DNA of 64,000 nucleotides from Blasia pusilla (Eukaryota; Marchantiophyta; Marchantiopsida; Blasiales), in the NCBI GenBank assembly GCA_050084515.1, contig CM114273.1:7812001-7876000 (forward strand), written 5' to 3'. Numbering within the stretch: position 1 is the stretch's first letter; the number at the start of each line of letters is the position of its first letter. The notes beneath the pieces were generated by a model. It had not been told where the DNA came from, searched no databases, and saw only the letters and a program-made list of their open reading frames with translations. Below are positions 22,641 to 33,530 of this stretch, piece by piece. Position numbers and translations under genes: made by a program.

Positions 22641-23999
22641 TCAAGGAAAGAGATCAATATACCCTGTTGCAATTGCTACACCCAATATGGCAGACGGGGG
22701 CAAAAGGATTAAAATTAAAACCCTAGTGAAGAAGGGAGCATCGTTGCGCTTCGCCACTTCATTCAGGTAGTTTTGTCGACGAATATTCCGCTTTTGCGAG
22801 ATGGTCAGAGGTGGCGCTGCGTCCGGTTTCTTGCCAGCCAAGGGCACTGTTATTTCTTCGACATTCTCCGCATCCAGTTGACCTTCTAGTTGCTGAGCAA
22901 TGGTCTTGCCTGATTCCACATTTCATCCATATTAGCCTCAAAAAGATTTATTCTCTACCTCATGCCACTCTGTTAAAAAAAAAAAACTCCCAAAAAACGA
23001 CCAGAGAAAGTTCTATCGGCAATGGAGTTTGCCGCTAGTGAAGGGGATTCCATGTAGTTGCCACACCTGCCGCGCTTGAATTTGTATCAGAGGTGAACCG
23101 CTCCAGAAGATCCAAGTGTGATTGCACTTTTGGTTCTGTAAACAACAAAAAATTGCTTCCGTTAGTCTTAATTGGCTTCAAGCGACGACGTTCATGGCGC
23201 ACTAGTTGTAGCTGCTATGTCGACTCCGTTGATAGGACCGGAAAGTTTAGTTTGCTAGAGACCTCCTGTACGTTGTCTGACCTATTCGAATGATTCATTC
23301 ATTTTATAATCCACTCACTGGACGTCATGCGAGAAAATCATGAATCATGCGAGTGTGTATTGGATAGGATAAACAAATGTAAACTGGGAGGAGAAACAAA
23401 TAACTCGTATGATTGTAGTTTTGTGCCACTGAACTATCGCACAGCGCATATGTATGTGTGTGTGTGGCAAGCAACAGACTGTTGAAAAGGGTTGGGACAG
23501 TGACGCGCTAAGAAAGCCAACGGCTCCCATAAAGCCTCAGTGGTATACACCTCTAACACCGAGTCACTGCCCATGTCGAACAAAAATGAAAATTTCTCCT
23601 TTTTCCACGCCTTGAAACCAAATCCCCCCAATATTTGTATGATTTTGGAAGAATGAGACGGAAGGAACAGCGGAGAAACGAGGACGCACCTAGAGTGGAC
23701 TCCTCCGAAGAAATGTACACAGGAGTCTTCTCAGCTTGTTCTGGTTTCGTTGACGATTCCCCCCTACTTGCACAGTTAGGCCCGTTTCCTTTCGACCTCC
23801 TCTTCGGGCTCGATGACCAAATTCTCTCGAGATTGCCGCATGTCGACGTGTGGATACCAGAAGTTGAAGCCGATGTAGATATTAAGGGATGGGAAGTAGG
23901 AACGCAAGGGCTACTATGCGTGAAGTTACTCTGACTCGCAGAGAAAACGTGGCAACTCGCGGGACTTAAAATGTACGACGAACTTGCCATCAAGATCAT
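22641..23999 (-). CDS. Probable plastid-targeted single-pass membrane protein (three exons)
   Basis: Exon 1 23999-23690, exon 2 23135-23067, exon 3 22909-22641 (stop TGA). Both introns have GT-AG ends and the phases agree (G|AA, then G|GC). The predicted product is about 214 residues. The N-terminus is Ser/Thr-rich and almost without acidic residues (MASSSYILSPASCHVFSA...), as in chloroplast transit peptides. A basic RRSK patch, a charged middle, a conserved-looking SQKRNIRRQNYLNEVAKRND stretch and one transmembrane segment (VLILILLPPSAILGVAIATGY) ending IDLFP follow. The short basic stretch before a C-terminal membrane anchor suggests a thylakoid or envelope protein. I do not recognise the family by name. 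Translation may begin at the first ATG (MIL) or the fourth codon. Confidence 0.7.
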
Positions 24000-24597
24000 G
24001 ACCTCTCAAATACGACGATCGCGTTTTTGAATACACGGAACTGAAGAAAAGATTTCCTCTTTCCTAGAACGCACAAGCAACCAGCAGAAACTACGATGGC
24101 TTCGGGAAAAAAAAATGATTCAATCAACAAACCTGCGGAGAAGCCGAAAGAAATGACTAAAACAGGAAACCAGTTCAATTCTTAAGAGTGATTGGACCGA
24201 CATGCAGTCCTGTCTAATATCTGCCAGCAACGAAGCATCGATATGTTCAGAGGAGCCTTCACAAGCTCTAGTCGATTACAGATCCAACAAAATTTCATAA
24301 AATCGAATGTTGAGTGGCCGTTTACAAGGAAAGCATTTTACTCAACGTGTCAAGTCGATCTGGCACTCGGGGCAAATTCGCATTTGTGCAGCAGTGAGCG
24401 CAGTGCTTCCAGCCACACGCTTCTCTGTCCACGTGGCTCCCAGCCTCAAAACCCCACTGGCTCAGCTCCCATGATGTCAGCTTCCAATACCGAGCGGATC
24501 TCCCCGCCATCCAGTAGCAATGGCGTTGCTGGGAGGCAGTGAAATGTAGAAAAGAAAATATCTTCCTCTCAAGAACTGTGCTTATATCTTCCCCCTA

Positions 24598-24648
24598 TTG
24601 TACTATTAGTGTCTATCTACCTCGCGTAGATAGACAATAATAGTACAA
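24598..24648. repeat. Imperfect hairpin, 23-bp arms
   Basis: TTGTACTATTAGTGTCTATC...GATAGACAATAATAGTACAA with loop CTCGC and one mismatch. It is flanked by CCCCCTA on the left and TGGGGGG on the right, extending the palindrome to 24591-24656 and abutting the MITE ends. Confidence 0.9.
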
Positions 24649-24650
24649 AT

Positions 24651-25250
24651 GGGGGGTCATTTTACCTCGTATCCGGGGTTTTGCTGGATCCCAAAGGGAT
24701 AGCTTTCGAGTTACCTCGGTTTGGCGCTTCCGGGGAGTGTCTTCCAGGATACTCCCATGGGATTAAGGTAGTAGGAGGTGAAGGATGGGTTTAAAGCAAG
24801 ATGTTTTAAAGCTCATGTCCCCTCCTCTTCCGGAAGTAGCCGAATAGCTTTCTCGGCTGACCCCCCAATCCGAGCGATTCCGGATAGGCTGGTCTTTGAC
24901 ACCCCCTATTAGGAGATGATATTTTACCAACTATCCGGAATCTGGTGAGATTTTACCGATTTCGGATAGCCGGTAAAATGTCACCCCCTAATAGGCGGTG
25001 TCAAAGACCGACCTATCCGGAATCTCCTGGATTGAAGGGACCGGCCCGGAAAGCCATCCGGACTACTTCCGCAAGGGGAGGGGGCAGGAGCTTTAAAACA
25101 TCCCTTTTGAACCCCTAATTCCAAGTAAAGTATCCGAAAAGGAAATAAAACGATCTACCCGGGAACGCCAAAGCGAGAAGCTGGAGAGCTACCCGTCTAG
25201 GATCCAACGAAACCCCGGGTAGAGAGATCCAGGGAAACCTAAGATCCCGG
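24651..25250. mobile_element. Inverted pair of MITEs around a mini-MITE
   Basis: Two copies of one roughly 250-bp element face each other: 24651-24906 and 24994-25250. They share GGGTCTTTGACACCCCC/GGTGTCAAAGACC ends, CCGGATAGG and GATCCCAAA/GATCC blocks. The 24907-24993 spacer is itself inverted-repeat-like (ATTTTACC...GGTAAAAT). A solitary relative lies at 43519-43757. Non-coding. Confidence 0.75.
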
Positions 25251-25639
25251 ATAGCCTTTGATCTCGTTTGTTAATTTAAGTTCAATTGTTTTGTTATGCT
25301 AATTTAGTTCTTTGTTACATGTGCCATCATTGGAAGAGGCCAAAATGTACATGTGTCATCACCGGAGGAAGGGGTCCTCAAACCCCATCCTCTTTTAATT
25401 ATATATATAAGAGAGGGGAACTCAAAGAGTTGAGTACATGAAGGCCACAACGGGCCGGAAAAAGAAAAGGGGGCACCCCATACTGGTTAAACTCACCAAC
25501 AATAGGTACAATATCAACAACACTTAGAGAGATATGACTACCACTAAGTAGGCCTCTAGCGTGAATGTCTCTCATAGCCTAAGCCCATTAGCTTAGGCAC
25601 ACTGCAAGGCTATGGAGACCCATCCCCTACAATAAAAAA

Positions 25640-25956
25640 TCGCAGTAGCTAAGGACAATCCATTTCTTGAGTGGAAACGATGAGCGCAATCCGAAAGGAA
25701 CGAGTCAAACATGTCCCTTACAGCCCCCTACATCTCTATGGCTAGGGGGATAAATTGATGTCCATCATAAAGTCGACTATACAGATGGGTCTTCTTTGCC
25801 CCCACCATCACCGATCCTCATAGCAACCTCCCTTGTGTAACTACCTGGGGTCGCCTTCCTTGAAGGATCTATCACTACAACATCCATCTTCATCATCGGA
25901 GGCTCTCGCATTATATAAAGATCAACACAAATAAGGGAATCCCACATGGAGTAGTG

Positions 25957-26052
<96 letters not shown>

Positions 26053-26410
26053 CATCCACATGGAAGCTACTCTTGCGAGCAATATTGAACATGATATTCC
26101 GCAAAGCATCGTGAGTGGCAATGTTCTCATCCCCAACTAGATAGCATGCCAAATGTACACCAAGTGGATATGGACTGCAACGTTGGATATGGACTGTGTT
26201 GAACCAACCATTAATGGTTGGGAGAGGCCCAATCAGAACCGCATCGCTATGGTATAGGTAAGTGGTGCAATATGGAGAGCCAGGATGAGGGGGCGATACC
26301 CCACCCATAAACTTGCCTCCTTTTGGAGCAAGAGTGAATACGGGCCCAGACCTCAATGGGGATATCCCCATTTGACATAGTGCCTCTAAAAATTGCCTCA
26401 AAGTGAGCTT
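25640..26410 (-). pseudogene. C-terminal nuclease-like domain of LINE-like element, copy 1
   Basis: Contains NIATHDALRNIMFNIARKSSFHV, then an expanded (CT)n tract, HYSMRDSLICVDLYI, MKMDVVVIDPSRKA and, across a frameshift, KKTHLYSRLYDGHQFIPLAIEM ending at a TAG. The D...D...K...(F/I)xPxAxExxG pattern resembles the restriction-endonuclease-like domain seen C-terminal of RT in site-specific non-LTR elements; that assignment is an inference. Copy 2 (44830-45405) keeps the frame open. Confidence 0.55.
25960..26048. repeat. (CT)n microsatellite inside an RT-element ORF
   Basis: About 89 bp of almost perfect CT dinucleotide. In the minus frame it encodes an alternating Arg-Glu run between FHV and HYSM, where copy 2 has only QRER. 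The microsatellite therefore grew from a short GAGAGA-type coding seed. Confidence 0.95.
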
Positions 26411-26764
26411 CTATCAATGAAGATTGAGATTGACCAAAGGTTACTAAGGAGGAGAAAGTGGAGAGAACGGCTCTGGCCCCAAGTAGATGGGAATCTCTAC
26501 ATGCTATGAGGGAAGACTGTAGTGGGAAAAGGCCATCATCAACTTGGGATACGTACTGTAGAAGGAGTGGTCTATCCCTAACCATAAATCGAGAGAAAAG
26601 AAGAGGTGTTGCAATGACCCAACTCCCTAAAAAAGGCAAGGGCGCCACTAACTCATTCGATAGAAGACCTACTTCGCCAAAGGCAAGTGGCCAAGAAGCT
26701 TATCTATAAGCTAACTCCCCCATGGGACACTCTAAGAAGCCATATCCTAAAGGATCCCAGACAC

Positions 26765-28400
26765 CTATAGGATCATTCTATCGGAGGATCTATAGAGGAT
26801 AGAAAGGTTACTAGACATCCAAACAGTTCTAGTGAGATAACCAAGTTGACGAGCAAAACAAGAAAAGAGAATGCCATAGGCAACTTGAGGGTCACTAATC
26901 CTCATAAGATCATCAACGTGGAGCTGATCTTGATAATAGCGGTCGCCATTTAAACTCGAGACAAAGTCCTGGCTCTCAAGTGGGACTCCCAAGATGCAAA
27001 GCCCTCCAACATGTGTCATGAACCCATCGGGTAAATAAATATCATCAGGTAGGCCTAGTGGAGACCAAGCCTTGCACTTTCCCACCTTCACTAGAAGGTC
27101 GACACATGTCAACTATGCAAAAAAGTATTGAATTGCAGGTACGACTAAATCTCCAAAGCCCATAATATGAGTATTATCTGCCAACAAGGGAAAAATGCAA
27201 CCCAGAAAAGGCATAAGTGTTGAAAGAACCGTTCAGTAATGAGCTAAAGCAAACCACGCACCACCTAGGGGGTCACCCTGATGAGTCTTGGTGGCAGACT
27301 CCAAAATTGTGACCTCCTCCCGATCATGGTGGAAATAGAGAGCCAATGAGGCCCCATAGAAAGTGTGCATGAAGGGAATGAGGCTTGCAATGGGGCCACC
27401 TCCATCCCTCAACTTTATGAAGATAATTTCCCGTGACATTGGGTTGAAGGCATTCTCCACATCTACTTGGAGAACCATTGACTTAGGATTTATATTGAGA
27501 CAAGCCTTCAAACCTGAGGCTACCATCTCACAGCCGGCTAGCGTTGCAACTCCAAATTGATGCGGACAGAGGTATGACTGGAAAACCTCAAGAAATTGCA
27601 AAGCAATAGTGCGACTCACCAAGTGCAAGAGCACCTCACTTATGGCGATGGGATGAATCACTCCACCCTCCTTCAACAATGCCAAGAGTCATCCCGCCCC
27701 CGATACTTGGGCCATTGCTGTTGGCACTCTCCCCCGAGCTAGGTGAAAGGCAACTTGAAGCAACTCGGAAAACCAACCTCCTAACCTCTCAAGGATTCCA
27801 CTAGGAGTCCTTAGTAGGAAAGCAATCAAGAAGGTGTTTGTACATCATACCGGACAACCCTCCGTCCACAATCCTAGGAGAATTTTTGAGTGCCCATGCA
27901 AAGAGGGATGGGTCAAGGCACATAGTTATGCCAGGATGGAAGTCACGTGCAAAAGCAGGATTATCAACCGTTGGGCAAGGATATATGTAGCTTCCGGAGG
28001 ACATCAATGGTAATAGCTCATGGAGGTGCCATGTTCATCGAGCATAGAGCAACTCATGATTACTCACAAGCTTGTCCAAGTGTCCTACATCATCGCAACT
28101 TGGCTGCTACAAGATCATTTGGTGGGGAACCAAGTGAAGTGCTACCTCTGGAAAATCCACAAACTCAGTTTGTAGAGACTCTCAATCACCTCCTTGAAAA
28201 TGCCTCAAACAGGCCACAAACTCTCTATGTGGGTATAACGAAGACACCATCGTGGAAGGAGAAGTAGATACCAAGAGAGCTTATCAAAAGGGTCAAGCGC
28301 GATCCTAGCTAGGGGGAGGAAGAAAGCTTGATGGAGGTCTTCCCAAATAGCATAAGGGATCCTATGGAACAACCTGAGGCAAGGAAATGAGTCTCAAAGC
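26765..28400 (-). pseudogene. Reverse transcriptase domain of LINE-like element, copy 1
   Basis: From the right: N-terminal RT segment (27801-28007, LSGMMYKHLLDCFP), fingers/palm HPIAISEVLLHLVSRTIA (about 27660), HQFGVATLAGCEM, VLQVDVENAFNPMSRE (first catalytic Asp), THQGDPLGG (motif B), then LADNTHIMG (about 27180) where the active RT box LADD/YADD would be, so the second catalytic Asp is Asn. KVGKCKAWSPLGLP and LCILGVPLESQDF (thumb region) follow at 26900-27110. The frame is broken by a TAG in YFFA*LTCVDLL and by gaps. Confidence 0.75.
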
Positions 28401-29456
28401 GACCTATAATGCTGACACACCCGGTCTCATGCACACTCAACACTTGGGCTCACCATGAGCCTCCCAACTAACTCACCTGAACTACTGACACGCTCGTGTC
28501 AAACAAGTGATCCCTACTCGATAACCTCTGTATATCCACCAACATGCTACACATGAAAGGAGTCTACACTCGTAACCATCGCTACACCCATCAAACACCA
28601 GCAACTACCCAATACCCAACACTCACAATCACATAAGATAAGTGTAGGAAAAGGGACTCGAATGGGTAACCTGATCACGCCCTCCAACCTATGGCACCGT
28701 CAACACTCACTCCTCCATGTGGTATGGCAACCTCCGCAACACGACACCCTCATCGACCAACACGTCGACCATCCCGTCAACAGATGCAAGCTACCCATCG
28801 ACATCAACACCAATGTCTCCACCACTAACCCTCCATTACCAACTGTCGCCATGGATCACAATCTCATCCCAATCAAGGCTACAAGTATCACGTCCCTACA
28901 TCCTGAGTCGTGGAACACCTCCCACTCCTAACTCTGAAAACTCTAACACACACCCGCTCAACCACGTACAAATTTGACCAAGTAGTTGCTCAATCACGTC
29001 TGACCTACAACCACGCCGAATCCCAACCTCGTTACCATAGCTCTACTAAGTTCGCCCTTCCAACTCCGTTACCGACTTTATCACAACCTATGTCGAGTCG
29101 ACCTCGTAGCCTCCCTTCCCAGGTCCACCTAACCCCAACTTTGTGGGTTGTCCAAAGCCCTTCCTTCTTCTTACGGCCTCCACGCATGTCTCCCTATGAG
29201 GGTGCAATGTAGTCCAACTCGCTCCCGTCCGCCTAACTTCACACCCGCAACTCCAGTTCAGCCCAGCACAACTCTCCCCTTCCCCAGCTTCCACCTTGAC
29301 CTTAGAAGCTCACGTGGCTCTGTAGATCGACCTCCCTGGTCCGTGTCCTACTCAATGCGGGCACGCTTCCCTATGGACGAACCCTCTCATTCCTCCTACT
29401 TTGGAGCCATAATGACTCCCAAGACCCTCTATATCCTTCCGACCACGCTTGCCTCT
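28401..29456. other. C-rich repeat DNA left of copy B, no gene
   Basis: No conserved protein. The phrase AATGGGTAACCTGATCAC (28655-28675) resembles the gypsy leader at 880-895 and 38476-38492, so this is probably part of a related gypsy leader. Sequence right of copy B (40170-41390) has similar C-rich character, consistent with copy B being nested in an older element. Confidence 0.4.
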
Positions 29457-29581
29457 TGTCGTGCCCATACACATTGCTCCACAATTTACATCGCTCTCAC
29501 CAAACACACACACAATACGCACGATCCCATGCTAACTCATGGCATCAAACATAGAGACAAGAAGTACTAAAATATCTCCAA
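29457..29581 (-). repeat. Terminal repeat 'B2' (outer), copy B
   Basis: About 125 bp starting TGTCGTGCCCATACACA on the plus strand and ending AAATATCTCCA. It matches 30102-30229 and copy A units 10474-10600 and 11105-11232. Confidence 0.8.
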
Positions 29582-30099
29582 TAAAGTAAGATCCAATCTC
29601 TCTCACAACACCATAGTTCTCACATGTGTGCACTCTCACATGTCTCTCTCAATGTCAAACCAAACCCACTCTCCTAATGAGAGGCATGGGTTACACACAC
29701 AAGACAAGCAAGACCATAGCTCCGTTGCCTCATGCCAAGAGGTTTAACAAAGAGAGAAAGAGCTCTCAAGCTCTCTCTCCTTGAGGTATACCCCTCCCCT
29801 CACCCAAGCTCTCTCCATGGTAACCTATTCTCCCAAGTCACCTACTTGGCTCTTGACCTAATGTAAGAGGTCAAGGGTAACTTACCAAAAATAGAAATTC
29901 GATCATATACTCAAAATGATACTTACCTAAAATAGTAAGTTCCTCAATATGGCTCCAAATGAGCCGAAACGAAGGGGAAACCTGCTCTCTCAGGTTTCCC
30001 GGGGCCTCAGCAGGTCATCCTCAACCTATTGAGCTTCTGCTCCACTACTCAAGAAGGCGCTCTACCAGATCTCACAGATCTATCCTAAAAGACGTGACA
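29582..30099 (-). repeat. Terminal repeat 'A2' (3' copy), copy B
   Basis: 518 bp; pairs with the 5' copy at 39651-40169. Both begin TAAAGTAA(G/T)ATCCAATCTC on the plus strand and end (GAC/GAG)GTGACA. Confidence 0.85.
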
Positions 30100-30101
30100 G
30101 T

Positions 30102-30229
30102 TGTTGTGCGCATATACATCGCTACACAACATACATCGCTGTCACCGAACACACACACAAACACGCACGATCCCATGCTAACTCATGGTATCCAAACACA
30201 GAGACAAGAAGTACTAAAATATCTCCAAT
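30102..30229 (-). repeat. Repeat 'B1' (inner), copy B
   Basis: A 128-bp unit (TGTTGTGCGCATATACATC...) directly inside A2 and followed by the internal 3' end of the element (CGCCCTCTAGCTGGTAG). No B unit is found next to the 5' A repeat. Confidence 0.8.
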
Positions 30230-30414
30230 CGCCCTCTAGCTGGTAGTTAGGTCCCTCTAACTCCAGATAGCCATCTATCCCTACCTACCATGAAATACAT
30301 CTCTAGGACGCTAAGATCAGAAAGGCCAGGTGCTCATGTGGTCCCATCGTTAGTCGCCTTCCTATCATCCATATCACAGAAAAATTCGGAATCGAAACCT
30401 ACCTAATATCTCCT

Positions 30415-30765
30415 CTATGTACATCTGGGACATATCCATCGTCCCCGAGGAACCCTAGTGAGAGGTGGCGTCAGACATGTCATATGCCAACCTCTCGAAC
30501 ATCCATCACAGACTAGCATCGTGGCCGCACCACGAGCAGAACCACACAACGTACAATGCAAGCTTGCAGGAACTACTACTGAGCTCGGATCTACTGTACC
30601 ATCAATATTAGGAAGGTGACATGGCGCACAATTACGCACATGGTCCTTCCATAACATACCATCGCGTCCCTCCAGCAAGAGACCACCGGATGGCAAAACG
30701 TCACGCACTCTCAGGATAGTGCGCCTTGCAGTCACATCCAACGTCGTCGGTGCTGTCTGCTGCAA
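30415..30765 (-). pseudogene. PHD finger at the C-terminus of the integrase polyprotein, copy B
   Basis: 116 open codons ending in a natural TAG. After an integrase-tail segment (VRDVLPSGGLLLEGRDG, then HVRNCAPCHLP) comes a full C4HC3 pattern: CTLCGSARG..., LVCDGCSRGWH, MTCLTPPL and WICPRC. The pattern is C-x2-C, C-x2-C, x4-H-x2-C, then W-x-C-x2-C, with the CDGCxxxWH signature and W before the last CxxC that define PHD fingers. Gypsy chromoviruses carry a chromodomain at this position; here a PHD finger occupies it. In other proteins PHD fingers bind histone H3 tails, so a role in target-site choice is a reasonable inference. In copy B the finger itself is intact. Confidence 0.8.
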
Positions 30766-30792
30766 GTAGACATAATCTCCTTGATGAAACCT

Positions 30793-31581
30793 CTAGATAG
30801 TTGGTCGATAACCACCACCCCGAAGAGTCGCATACCTCAACGTATCTTGATGCTTCGCAATCGCCAAGTTCTCGAACGCCATGGGCATCACTCTCCGAAA
30901 CAACTCAACCCTTTGAGAACATGCTCGCATCCATACCTCTGGGTCATCAAGGTCCAACACCTCACTAGCATCTTGACGAATGACCGCAGGGAAATGTGGC
31001 TCTTGGCCATAAAGTAGCAAGTATGGTGAAAAAGACGCTAAGGATGCATGCTTGCTGAATCTATATCCCATCGCCAACCATGGCAACTAGAGGTCCCAAT
31101 CTCCTAGGTGACCTCTCAGCAAGCCATACTTGCGTAAACTCCTCTTCACCGTCTGCACAACTCTCTCCGCTAATCCATCTGCCTTAGGATGATCTCGCAA
31201 AGTCGTGCGGTGGTCGATCAGCGCTTGATCACACAAGGCTTGGAACTCACCGCGAAACTCGGTACCCTGGTCTGTCAACACCTCAACCGGTACGCCATAA
31301 GGACTGAGTACTATGTCAAGGAAGGCATAAGCTACTCCCTCACTCGCTCTGTCAGGCAATACAACCAACTCGATCCACTTCGAGAAGTGCTCGACCATCA
31401 CCAACACATAACGACTGTGACGCTCCGTCAAAGGCAAAGGTCCTGCAAAATCCAAACTGCATCTATACCCTAAGCCCATGATAGGTAATGGATGCAATTG
31501 TGGAGTCAGAGCATTGAATGATGCTCGGACTTGATCACACACCATGCACTTGGCAACAAACTGCTGAACGTTAGTCTGCAT
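30793..31581 (-). pseudogene. gypsy DDE integrase, copy B
   Basis: Starts with the second half of the HHCC zinc domain (VQQFVAKCMVCDQVRASF). The rve core has Asp in SLDFAGPLPLTE, Asp in VLTDQGTEFRG and Glu in ADGLAERVVQTVKR with the expected spacing. The following 30793-31086 segment (WLAMGYRFSKHASLASFSPYLLLYGQEP) is the usual post-core region. The core triad is intact, but a TAG after the GDWDL segment (about 31088) and a stop before the PHD part split the frame. It would insert the element cDNA into chromosomal DNA. An integrase of this kind sets the family apart from tyrosine-recombinase retroelements despite its repeat layout. Confidence 0.85.
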
Positions 31582-31755
31582 GCCTCACCACCAATACTGA
31601 ATCTGGAGCAAGCTGTACGTCCGCTTCACCCCAAAGTGACCCAACTCCTCATGGGCATGCTGCACTAGTCGTGCTCTCTGCGAAGGATGCGGCACTACGC
31701 GTACTCTGCCATCCTCCCAAACCCTCAAAACATGTGTCCCCTCCCAACGGAACTG

Positions 31756-32476
31756 TCAGGCCCGATGTAGGATCTGATCCCGCCCTCTAGCACCCACGGT
31801 GCTCGCAATGCTACCAGTACAAAGGTACTCCAAGACTACTCCATCATCATGAATATCTCGGCCACCTATGGTCTCCTCACTGGCCTCGGGATCCAAGGAC
31901 TCTCCACTAGACCTCGCCATCAAAGTCTCCACACTCTGGCTCTCCATAGCCAACATGCCTAAATAGGCTGACGCGTGCCATTCTGGCACTGACTCCTCAT
32001 CACTCTCTCCATGCCATCGAGCTCCACTCGTATCTCGCTGACTCGGGCATGGGTTACGACTCAACCCATATGCATCTTGGTTGAGCGTCCCAAGTCTATG
32101 TACCATCTGAAAATCATACTCCTGCAACAACATAGCCCATCTCGCAAGCTTCCCTATAAGCTTGTCGGACCTTATCAACCGCTTCAGTGGTTAATGATCA
32201 GTGATGATGCTAAAGGGGTTGCCGAATAAGTAACACATGAAATGCGCGAGAGCCCACACTGCAGCCAAGCACTCACCCTCATACGAGCTGTAATTTGCCT
32301 CTGCAAGCGTTGTTCGAGTGGCTAGCGTAAGCCACCACGAACTCTCTACCCTCATCATCATGCTGGGTGAGCACCGCTCCAAGCCCCAACATGCTCCAAT
32401 CTGTGTGCAACTGGAAAGGACGCCCCCTCATCGGTGTCCTCAAGATGGGCGCGGACGTCAACCTGTCCTTGAGCAA
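31756..32476 (-). pseudogene. gypsy RNase H and linker, copy B
   Basis: Minus-strand RNase H with PFQLHTDWSMLGLGAVLTQ (first Asp), YEGECLAAVWALAHFMCYLFG (Glu), ITDHKPLK-type motif interrupted near 32190, and the RLGTLNQDAYGLSR segment, followed by an acidic linker (31756-31960). It removes RNA from the RNA-DNA hybrid during reverse transcription. A frameshift at about 32300 and a stop in the DHxPL motif break it. Confidence 0.8.
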
Positions 32477-32664
32477 CTCAAATGCTTGCTCCTACTCATC
32501 CCCCTAGTGCCACTCGTGATCCACCTTGGTCAACAAGGTCAACGTCTTTGCAATCAAACTGAATCCCTTGACGTACCGCTGATAGAGTTCGCCAATCCCA
32601 TGAATGCGCGAACACGGCTCACATCTGTAGGGCGTGGAATGCGTGAGATAGCCTCTACCTTCGT

Positions 32665-33488
32665 CTATTGAACACCAAGGCCTCCTGGGTATATCGTATG
32701 ACCCAAGTACTCAATCTGGTCGTAGAAGAACTTGCACTTGCCTGGATGTAGCTTCAGCCCATGTAATTGCAATCGTCGGAACACCTCCTCTAGATGTCGC
32801 TCATGCTCCTCAACCATGGCGCTAAAGACTACGATGTCATCAATATAACACTTAGCAAAATCTAGACCAGCCAAGATCCTATTCATGATCCTCTGAAACT
32901 CAACTGGGGCGTTCTTTAACCCAAATGGTAAGAACCGCCACTGGTACAAACAATCCTTCCTGTGAGGATCGATGCCCCAAAATGCCGTCTTCTGCCTATC
33001 CTCCAATCTGATAGGCAGTTGATGGTATCCGGCTTGCAAATCCAATGAACTGAAACCCTTTGTGTGACCAATCACATCAAAGATCTCCTCAGGGTGGGCA
33101 TGGCATACCTATCGGACTTCGTCTGCTGATTGATAGGTTGGTAATCCCCACACATCCGCCTATCCGTCCAATTTCCATGCACATCCTTCTTGGCGGGTAT
33201 GATAGTGGTTGATGCATACTCCCCATGCGACATCTCCACTAGTCTTGCTCTGACCAAGTTCTGGCTCCTACTCTGAATCAGAGCCCTCTCCATATCAGTG
33301 TACCTGTAGGGTCGTCGAAAGGTTGGCCTATCACTTGACAACTCAATGTGGATCCCCAATCCCTTCAGCGTACCAAAATCCGCCATGCTAAACGCAAAGC
33401 AACTCCTATAACTCCTGTGGAACTGATGTATTCCGTGCCGCTCTCCCCTTGTCAACTTAGGGCCCTTATCTGGCTCCCAAGTCTCCAT
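32665..33488 (-). pseudogene. gypsy reverse transcriptase, copy B
   Basis: Fingers and palm are well preserved: RPYRYTDMERALIQSR, MCGDYQPINQQTKSDRYAMP, SSLDLQAGYHQLPIR, TAFWGIDP, WRFLPFGLKNAPVEFQRIMN, the catalytic CYIDDIVVFS, then LKLHPGKCKFFYDQIEYLGHTIYPGG. The two Asp of YIDD and the Asp of SLDL are present. One frameshift near 33075 separates the fingers (33072-33488) from the palm (32665-33075). It is a typical Ty3/gypsy RT by motif order. Confidence 0.9.
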
Positions 33489-33530
33489 CGTGACTACTGT
33501 AGGACTCTCCGGCGCGGGTACCGGTGGTTG

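Larger units (their letters stand above)
25385..28400 (-). mobile_element. LINE-like RT element, copy 1
   Basis: Minus-strand element with an RT domain and a C-terminal nuclease-like domain. Its 3' UTR (about 25385-25500; CCGGCCCGTTGTGGCC) matches that of the plus-strand copy at 43770-45540, which confirms a repeated family. No LTRs were seen, in keeping with a target-primed element, but I saw no clear poly-A tail. Confidence 0.75.

Noticed and set aside
23553-23999. Continuous 148-codon frame as a single-exon protein
   Set aside because: The reading past 23690 crosses a GT donor; splicing to 23135 and 22909 gives a coherent protein with a membrane anchor.
25922-26401. Arg-Glu repeat protein as a novel gene
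   Set aside because: It is the LINE-like element ORF carrying an expanded CT microsatellite; the flanking residues match copy 2.
28662-29212. Overlapping Pro/Thr-rich plus-strand frames as a secreted protein
   Set aside because: C-rich repeat DNA gives long frames in several phases; there is no signal peptide or conserved motif.
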